NCBI GenBank assembly: GCA_964543965.1
Contig: CAZJAX010000028.1
Span: 1 to 18,398, forward strand
Direction of reading: 5' to 3'
Source: CAMDWQ01 sp964543965
Lineage (GTDB): Bacteria; Omnitrophota; Gorgyraeia; 2-02-FULL-51-18
Length of the DNA: 18,398 nt
Part shown: positions 13,184 through 18,398 of the stretch, piece after piece
How the letters are laid out: each line of letters opens with the position of its first letter
Numbering within the stretch: position 1 is the first letter of the stretch
Notes under the pieces: generated by a model
Told to the model about the DNA's origin: nothing
The model's database searches: none
The model's input: only the letters and a program-made list of their open reading frames with translations
Program-made: the position numbers and the translations under genes

Positions 13184-14454
13184 TATTTTACGGCCAGGCT
13201 CAGCTCGAACATCGGCAGCATCATCGCGATCACAATGAATCCGACGACAAGCCCCATCAAGAGTATCATCATCGGCTCGATAAGCGACGTCATGACCTTG
13301 ATCGCGGCTCCGGTCTCGCGTTCGTAGTAGCCGGCAATCTCCTCGAGCGCCTCGTCCAGGCGGCCCGTCTCTTCGCCGACAGAGATCAAGTTGGTCATAA
13401 AAAGCGGAAAATGGCTCGACTCTTTGAGGCTTTTTCCCAGCGTGCCGCCGCCCGCCAGCTGACTTTCGGTTCTTTCAAATTCGGCACGGAGCACGCTGTT
13501 CCCCAGAACGGGAGCCGTGATCTCGATCGCCTTAAGGATAGGGATGCCGGACTTGATCAGCAGATGCATCGTCCGCGAAAGGCGCGCGAGCTCCGACTTC
13601 ACGACAAACGTCCTGATCCCCGGAATACGCAGGCTCAGGGAACTCCATGTCCTTTTGACGAAAGGGCCCTGATATTTGACCATGAATGCGGCAATGAAAA
13701 AAAACACCGTCGGGACGATCAAGAACCATTTCTCATGAAAGAGTCCGCTGATGGAGATCAGAATACGTGTCGGAACCGGCAGATTTTCGCCCATATTGGT
13801 GAAAAGCGCCGAAAGCTTCGGAACGACGAACGTGATCATAAATACGACCGTTCCGATCCCCGTCACAGCCATCAGCGCGGGGTAGGCCATGGCCGATAGG
13901 ATACGAGAGCGGATCTCCTCCTGGCTCTGGCGGTAGTCCGAGATCCGCAGGAGCGTCTCCGGAAGCGATCCCGAGTCTTCGCCGATGCGGATGAGCGCAA
14001 TGTAGATCGGAGGAAAAAGTTTGGGATACTGCGCGAACACGCTTGAAAACGGCTTGCCATCCTTGATCTCGTCGACCGCTTTTCTTAGAAAGCGCTTAAA
14101 ACGCGGGTTCTCCGTCTGGTCGGAGATGATGCCGAAAGCCTGCAAGATGGGCACCCCCGCTCTAAGAAGGCTGGCCATTTGACGCGAAAACACGGTGATA
14201 TCGGTCGACTTGATCCTGCCGACAGGCCCATGATCATTTTTAGTCTGTCCCGCGGGTAAGGCGGTTTGCGCCGGACGGGGCCTTTCCTGCTCGCGCTCCT
14301 TCATGCGGACAGGCGCGCGGGACTCCTCCACGCTCAGAGGCAGAAGGCCTTGGTCGCTCAAACGGTCGACCGCCTCTTCTTTTGTCGCAGCCTCGATGAC
14401 GCCGGACAAAAGCTCATTCGGGCCCTTTTTCGCACGGTACGAGAAATGCGGCAT
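13183..14454 (-). CDS. gspF: T2SS inner-membrane platform protein GspF
   Basis: A 423-aa polytopic protein of the GspF/PilC family, around which the pseudopilus is built and which contacts GspE. The N-terminal FSYRAKKGPNELLSGVIEA domain is followed by a charged/Pro-rich linker (about 46-80). Two homologous cytoplasmic helical bundles come next: the first starts FSRQMASLLRAGVPILQAF, the second LARLSRTMHLLIKSGIPIL. Transmembrane segments lie near 203-228, 248-270 and 390-418. GEDSGSLPETL and GEETGRLDEALEEIAGYY are the paired family signatures. AAGGAGG sits 9 nt before the ATG, the best ribosome site in the operon. It begins 1 nt after gspE ends, and its stop overlaps the metallopeptidase start. 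Confidence 0.95.
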   Translation of the reverse strand: MPHFSYRAKKGPNELLSGVIEAATKEEAVDRLSDQGLLPLSVEESRAPVRMKEREQERPRPAQTALPAGQTKNDHGPVGRIKSTDITVFSRQMASLLRAGVPILQAFGIISDQTENPRFKRFLRKAVDEIKDGKPFSSVFAQYPKLFPPIYIALIRIGEDSGSLPETLLRISDYRQSQEEIRSRILSAMAYPALMAVTGIGTVVFMITFVVPKLSALFTNMGENLPVPTRILISISGLFHEKWFLIVPTVFFFIAAFMVKYQGPFVKRTWSSLSLRIPGIRTFVVKSELARLSRTMHLLIKSGIPILKAIEITAPVLGNSVLRAEFERTESQLAGGGTLGKSLKESSHFPLFMTNLISVGEETGRLDEALEEIAGYYERETGAAIKVMTSLIEPMMILLMGLVVGFIVIAMMLPMFELSLAVK

Positions 14455-14455
14455 G

Positions 14456-16612
14456 TTATTCGGCCTCCTTTTTCACATACTTTTCAAAACGAGCTCTCGC
14501 CGCACCGGAAAGATCAAGGAAGCACACGGCAGTCTCATAAACCTTGTCCTCGCCCGTCTCCTCCTGACGTATCACCCGGGCCAGGCACTCGACCGGCTCC
14601 TGTCCGTCCGGCAGCTCGACGCGCAGCTCAAGGATGGCGCTGATGGAGATCGTCTCTTTGGCCAGGAAGACAAGTCCCCCCGCGGAAATATTGCGCGTGA
14701 CGGAAAAATCGGCAAATTTGCGGACCGCGTCCTTCGCCGGCTGGGTATCTTTGATAAGGCGGTAGCGCACATTGACGACATGGTCGAGACGCATGAAAAC
14801 ACGGCGCTCCCAGTCTTCGCCCCTGCGGGCAGGAGGAGCTGTAAACTTGACGGGGTTGCCGCTCTCCTTCTCCTTGATCTCGGGCCGGTCAGGCGGCGTC
14901 ATCTCCATGATCTCCTGAGCCGTGGTCACCCCCTGCAGCACCTTTTGCCATCCGTCCGCGCGCAGAGTGCTCATGCCCTCTTCCATCGCCTGCTGTTTGA
15001 TCTCGCTGGCAGTGGCCCTTTTGACGACGAGAGACTTCACTTTTTCCGACATGAGCAGGATCTCATAGATCGCCTTGCGTCCCCAGAAGCCCGTCGAATT
15101 GCAGTGGCTGCATCCTTTACCCCGGTAAATTTTGATAAAATCCTTTTTCACGCTCGCGTCCATCTCCAAGGCCATCTGCCGCTTGATCTCGGCGCTGCCC
15201 GGGCCCTTATCTTCTTCCTTGCAGTGTTCGCAGATCGTGCGCACCAGGCGCTGGGCAATAAAGGCTTCAACGCTCGATGCCACGAGATAGGGTTCCAGGC
15301 CGATATCGATGAGGCGCGTGACGCCGCTGGCGGCATCATTGGTGTGCAGGGTCGAAAATACCAGATGGCCCGTCAACGCGACGCGGATGGAGATCTCGGC
15401 GGTCTCAAGGTCGCGCACCTCTCCGACCATCATCACATCAGGGTCGTGGCGCAGCATGCTGCGCAGGCCGCGCGCGAAATCGAGTTTGATCACCGGAGAC
15501 ACCTGGATCTGGGTCACACCGTCCATTTCGTATTCGACCGGGTCCTCGATCGTGATGATCTTCTTGTGCTCCGTATTGAGTTTCTGCAGGCAGGCGTAAA
15601 GGGTCGTGCTTTTACCGCTGCCGGTCGGGCCGGTAATGAATATGATGCCGTGAGGTTTTCGTATAAGGTTTTCAAAGATGTTCAGATGCTCCTGGCTCAA
15701 ACCCAGCTGAGAGAGGCTGAAAATGCGGTTCATCGGCAGCATGCGGATGACGACGCTCTCTCCGTGAGTGGCCGGGATCGAAGATACGCGCAGATCGAGG
15801 GTCGTGTCTTCGACCTTCACGATCGCGCGCCCGTCTTGGGGCAGGCGCTTTTCGACGATATTGAGATTCGACATGATCTTGATGCGTGAGAGGATAGGCA
15901 GGATGAAGCGCGCCATCTCCGGCTGTATATGCGCATCGGAAAGCGTGCCGTCGATGCGGTAGCGCAAGCGCACTTTATCCCGGTACGGCTCGATATGGAT
16001 GTCGGTGGCCCGCTTGCGGTACGCCTCCAGGATGATCTGATTGACGAGCTTGGCGATCGATGCGTCGCCTGCCATCTTCTCGATATTTTCGATCGTCTCA
16101 TGAGGCGATGCCGACGCCTGGGCCTCAGAAGAGCTGCGCGGGGCTTGAGCCACCATCTCGCCGATCGTGCCGGCTGCGAAACCGTAATAACGGCGTATCG
16201 CTTCGGCGATCTGCTTTTCTTTGGCGAGAACGTATTCGACTTCATAGCCGATCTGCGCGCGTATGTCGTCCTGAGTACGGAGATCCAGCGGAGACGACGC
16301 CGCAACGGTGATCTTGCGCTTCCCAAGCTTGAGAGGGGCGATCTTGTAATACTCGGCGACCTTGAGAGGCAGTTTATCCACGGCAGCCTGCTCCACCTGC
16401 GCCGCGGCCAGATCGATCAGCGACGTGCCGACGAGAACCGACGTGTATTTTAAAAGAACGTCTTCTGTTACGAATCCGCTCTTCTGGATCAGAGCGAAAA
16501 GATTCTCTTTTGACTTCGAAGCCTCTTCGAGAAGAGGCTTGATCTGCTCGCCTGAAAGAATGCCTTTCTCGACCAAAAGGTCGGAAAGAGCCGAATCGAT
16601 CTTAGTGATCAT
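14456..16612 (-). CDS. gspE: T2SS assembly ATPase GspE with C-terminal PilZ domain
   Basis: A 718-aa secretion ATPase that powers pseudopilus assembly on the cytoplasmic face. Residues 5-145 are a GspE-II/MshEN-type N-domain with eroded motifs (no RLG, no Gln at motif end). The ATPase core has Walker A GPTGSGKST (328-336), the Asp box around 353-360, Walker B VMMVGEVRD (393-401), the His box ALTGHLVFSTLHTND (412-426) and a four-cysteine zinc site C461/C464/C501/C504. The usual family end is near 572 (GVTTAQEIMEM). A Pro/Glu-rich linker follows, then an extra PilZ domain (about 600-718) with RVFMR (604-608, RxxxR) and NISAGG (641-646, NxSxxG), the cyclic-di-GMP-binding motifs. AGGAG lies 5 nt before the ATG. 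Family length is normally 500-600 aa, so the fusion explains the excess. Confidence 0.95.
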   Translation of the reverse strand: MITKIDSALSDLLVEKGILSGEQIKPLLEEASKSKENLFALIQKSGFVTEDVLLKYTSVLVGTSLIDLAAAQVEQAAVDKLPLKVAEYYKIAPLKLGKRKITVAASSPLDLRTQDDIRAQIGYEVEYVLAKEKQIAEAIRRYYGFAAGTIGEMVAQAPRSSSEAQASASPHETIENIEKMAGDASIAKLVNQIILEAYRKRATDIHIEPYRDKVRLRYRIDGTLSDAHIQPEMARFILPILSRIKIMSNLNIVEKRLPQDGRAIVKVEDTTLDLRVSSIPATHGESVVIRMLPMNRIFSLSQLGLSQEHLNIFENLIRKPHGIIFITGPTGSGKSTTLYACLQKLNTEHKKIITIEDPVEYEMDGVTQIQVSPVIKLDFARGLRSMLRHDPDVMMVGEVRDLETAEISIRVALTGHLVFSTLHTNDAASGVTRLIDIGLEPYLVASSVEAFIAQRLVRTICEHCKEEDKGPGSAEIKRQMALEMDASVKKDFIKIYRGKGCSHCNSTGFWGRKAIYEILLMSEKVKSLVVKRATASEIKQQAMEEGMSTLRADGWQKVLQGVTTAQEIMEMTPPDRPEIKEKESGNPVKFTAPPARRGEDWERRVFMRLDHVVNVRYRLIKDTQPAKDAVRKFADFSVTRNISAGGLVFLAKETISISAILELRVELPDGQEPVECLARVIRQEETGEDKVYETAVCFLDLSGAARARFEKYVKKEAE

Positions 16613-16626
16613 GCTGTCTCCTGCCT

Positions 16627-17262
16627 CTATTCTTTTTTGTCGTCCAAAAGTTTGCTGATCTTAAGCGCTATCCGCTTCTTGTATGTGGCATGAGCTTCCG
16701 CCATATCGCTCTCCGAGACCAGAGCCAGCTTCATCTTCTGACCGCTCAAGACCGCTTCAACTTCGCTGATCGCTTCGGCGTTCAGCGGGTTGGTGACGGC
16801 GATGATCCAGACGCCTTTTTCGATGAAGACAGGCATGCACTTGCGGTCGAGCACCAGCGAAGCCGGAAAACTCATCGCAAGATCCCAGTCGATATACCTG
16901 TCTTTCAGACTGATGAACGGCATATTGAACTGCTGCGAAAGCGTCTTCAAAAAATCGGTCTCGCTGATATATTTCCTGCGGATCAGGATGACCCCGAGAA
17001 ACTCCTTGGTACGCTTCTGCTCGTCGAGAGCCAGGTCCAGCTGGAACTGCGAGAGAAGGCCCTTATTCAGAAGCAGCTCTCCGAGAAAAACCGGACGGCC
17101 CGCCTCTGAGAGCGCGCCGACAAGATCCTTGATCTTGATGAAATTCTTTCGCAGCAGGATGGAACCCAGAAACTGGCGGCTCGCCTTCTGCTCCTCAAGC
17201 GCCGAGTCGAGCTGCGCCTTTGTGATAAGGCCCTTCCTGATCAATATCTCTCCCAGGAGCAT
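16627..17262 (-). CDS. Stand-alone tandem MshEN/GspE-N-like protein
   Basis: A 211-aa cytoplasmic protein that looks like the front end of a GspE/MshE ATPase without the ATPase. It holds four copies of a 24-residue motif in two pairs, each pair separated by 5 residues: LLGEILIRKG (2-11) onward, FLGSILLRKN (31-40) onward, FLGELLLNKG (59-68) onward and FLGVILIRRK (88-97) onward. Copies 1 and 3 keep the final Gln. The rest (about 112-200) matches the alpha/beta part of the GspE N-domain (PFISLKDRYIDWDLAMSFPA; VWIIAVTNPLNAEAI). MshEN modules bind cyclic-di-GMP, but the Arg that starts the consensus (RLG) is Leu or Phe in all four copies, so binding is uncertain. Its ATG overlaps the atpD-like stop (TGATG), and gspE begins 14 nt after it. 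Confidence 0.8.
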   Translation of the reverse strand: MLLGEILIRKGLITKAQLDSALEEQKASRQFLGSILLRKNFIKIKDLVGALSEAGRPVFLGELLLNKGLLSQFQLDLALDEQKRTKEFLGVILIRRKYISETDFLKTLSQQFNMPFISLKDRYIDWDLAMSFPASLVLDRKCMPVFIEKGVWIIAVTNPLNAEAISEVEAVLSGQKMKLALVSESDMAEAHATYKKRIALKISKLLDDKKE

Positions 17263-18398
17263 CAGTTTAAAGCTCCTATCATATAAAATTCTTTCTCCGG
17301 GCGCCGGTCCATCTTGCCGGAAAGGATCTTCTCGCAGCCTTCGAGCGTCAGCTGCACCGGGACGTGGTCGCCCCTTTTTCCGGTATAGCGCTCGGCGACG
17401 GTGAACGGCTGGGTAAGAAAATACTGTATCTTGCGGGCACGCTCGTAAAGCGTGCGGTCGGACTTCGATAATTCGTCGATACCGATGACCATGACGATAC
17501 GGCGGAGCTCTTCGTACTTCTGGAACGTGCGCAGAACTTCCTGCGAAATATCATAATGCTTCTGGCCGACGACATCAGGGTCGAGGTTGGTCGAGGACGA
17601 CTGCAGAGGATCGATGGCCGGGTAGAGGCCCATCTGCACTCTTTCGCGCGAAAGCACCATGAGCGAGTTGAGAAACGTAAAGATCGCGACGACGGCGGGG
17701 TCGGTCAAATCGTCAGCGGGCACGTAAACGGCCTCGATCGAGGTGATCGAGCCCCCGGCCCCCTGAGAGTTTCGTATGCGCTCGTGAAATTCGCCGGATT
17801 CGGCGATGAGCGTGGGCTGATAGCCGGTCTCAGACGGCACGCGGCCGAGCAGAGTCGAGATCTCGGCGCCTGCCTGGATGAAACGGAACACGTTGTCCGC
17901 GAAAAAGATCACGTCTTTGTTCTGCTTTTGGATCGCTTCGGCCATCGTGATACCTGTCATCGCGACACCGTAGCGGGCGCCCGGCGGATCGTTCATCTGG
18001 CCGAACACCATCATGGTCTTGGTATGGAGGTTGTGCTCGCGCAGTTCATAATATAGCTCGTTGCCTTCACGAAGACGTTCTCCGATGCCCGCAAAAACGC
18101 AGCTTCCCTGATGCTTCTGCACGATATGCTGGATGATCTCGAGCATGAGCACCGATTTGCCCAGACCTGCGCCCCCCAGAATGCCCGTCTTCGTCCCTTT
18201 TACGAGAGGATAAAGAAGATCGATCATCTTGATACCCGTTTCCAAAAGCTCATCACCCTTGATCTTTTCTTTGCTGAAATCCGGCACGCGCGTACCCGAC
18301 TCGGCGCGGCGTATCGGACTGTGGGTTTTGGAAACGATCGGTCCCTGCTGGTCGATCGGCTCGCCGATACAGTTGATGACGCGCGTATAAAGCGCGTC
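17262..18398 (-). CDS. atpD: F1-type ATPase beta subunit, partial (N terminus beyond window)
   Basis: The catalytic beta subunit of an F-type ATPase; 378 codons are visible. The frame stays open to the window edge, and the edge sequence RVINCIGEPIDQQGPI is conserved beta-subunit sequence, so the gene starts outside and a GTG at 18287 is not the start. Catalytic parts are present: P-loop GGAGLGKSV (Ser where the usual form has Thr), GERLREGNELYYEL with the catalytic Glu, FGQMNDPPGAR, ITSIEAVYVPADDLTDPA, and DELSKSD in place of DELSEED. VLSRERVQMGLYPAIDPLQSSS resembles, from memory, the alternate (N-type) F-ATPases more than standard ones. Normally atpC (epsilon) follows atpD; here the next gene, overlapping by 1 nt, is the MshEN-like protein and then gspE. 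Whether alpha, gamma and Fo genes lie upstream is unknown. Confidence 0.88.
   Translation of the reverse strand, partial: DALYTRVINCIGEPIDQQGPIVSKTHSPIRRAESGTRVPDFSKEKIKGDELLETGIKMIDLLYPLVKGTKTGILGGAGLGKSVLMLEIIQHIVQKHQGSCVFAGIGERLREGNELYYELREHNLHTKTMMVFGQMNDPPGARYGVAMTGITMAEAIQKQNKDVIFFADNVFRFIQAGAEISTLLGRVPSETGYQPTLIAESGEFHERIRNSQGAGGSITSIEAVYVPADDLTDPAVVAIFTFLNSLMVLSRERVQMGLYPAIDPLQSSSTNLDPDVVGQKHYDISQEVLRTFQKYEELRRIVMVIGIDELSKSDRTLYERARKIQYFLTQPFTVAERYTGKRGDHVPVQLTLEGCEKILSGKMDRRPEKEFYMIGALN

Noticed and set aside
14303..15889. Long plus-strand open frame of 528 codons
   Set aside because: It lies wholly antisense to gspE and the start of gspF, whose motifs are unmistakable. The translated product is Arg/His/Asp-rich with no recognisable domain, as expected of an antisense shadow in GC-rich DNA.
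7952..16612. Type IV pilus operon rather than T2SS
   Set aside because: GspG with its NGPYL and C-terminal acidic loop, the GspK domain pattern and the GspI-J-K order point to T2SS; no pilT, pilA-type adhesin or pilQ is present.
18285..18287. GTG at 18287 as the atpD start
   Set aside because: Conserved beta-subunit sequence continues in frame upstream to the window edge, so this codon is internal Val.
1..18398. tRNA/rRNA genes, CRISPR arrays, insertion sequences
   Set aside because: No cloverleaf-like conserved arms, repeat-spacer pattern, transposase or terminal inverted repeats were seen on reading the window.

Overview
The window looks like a chromosome segment of a diderm (Gram-negative-type) bacterium with moderately GC-rich genes. 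It carries a type II secretion (T2SS) assembly operon, several proteins with Sec signal peptides, a periplasmic-type MsrB and a SurA-like/cyclophilin folding factor. The merged PilM/PilN-type GspL, the GspE-PilZ fusion and the divergent F1 beta subunit suggest a little-studied phylum. Omnitrophota or a relative is my guess, but it is not proven by this sequence. An oxygen-dependent acyl desaturase and a eukaryote-like class I ribonucleotide reductase small subunit imply at least occasional exposure to oxygen.

Left part (1-5753, all minus strand). The 5' end of nrdB runs off the left edge. Ahead of it lie a near-ideal sigma70 promoter, a near-perfect NrdR box and a terminator-like hairpin inside the leader. 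Upstream of that, in transcription order from right to left, is a close-packed run: a small secreted coiled-coil protein (5391-5744), a small secreted beta-rich protein (5002-5388), cysK, msrB, a GIY-YIG mini-protein, an ABC-F ATPase and an acyl desaturase. This reads as a mixed housekeeping unit for sulfur metabolism, oxidative repair, translation and lipids.

Middle (5754-7955). A 97-nt divergent intergenic region holds back-to-back promoters. The plus-strand unit encodes a SurA-like/cyclophilin fusion and a TPR protein. It ends tail-to-tail with the next operon, with stop codons overlapping.

Right part (7952-18398, all minus strand). One operon runs in from the right edge: F1-ATPase beta-like atpD (partial), a stand-alone tandem MshEN-like protein, gspE with a C-terminal PilZ domain, gspF, a secreted HExxH metallopeptidase, gspG, gspI, gspJ, gspK, a gspL of PilM+PilN type, and gspM/pilO. 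Genes overlap or nearly touch throughout. It supplies the ATPase, the inner-membrane platform and four pseudopilins; gspC, gspD, gspH and gspO are not in the window. The most interesting inference is a secretion machine wired to cyclic-di-GMP through PilZ and possibly MshEN modules, with a co-encoded protease as possible cargo or processing factor.
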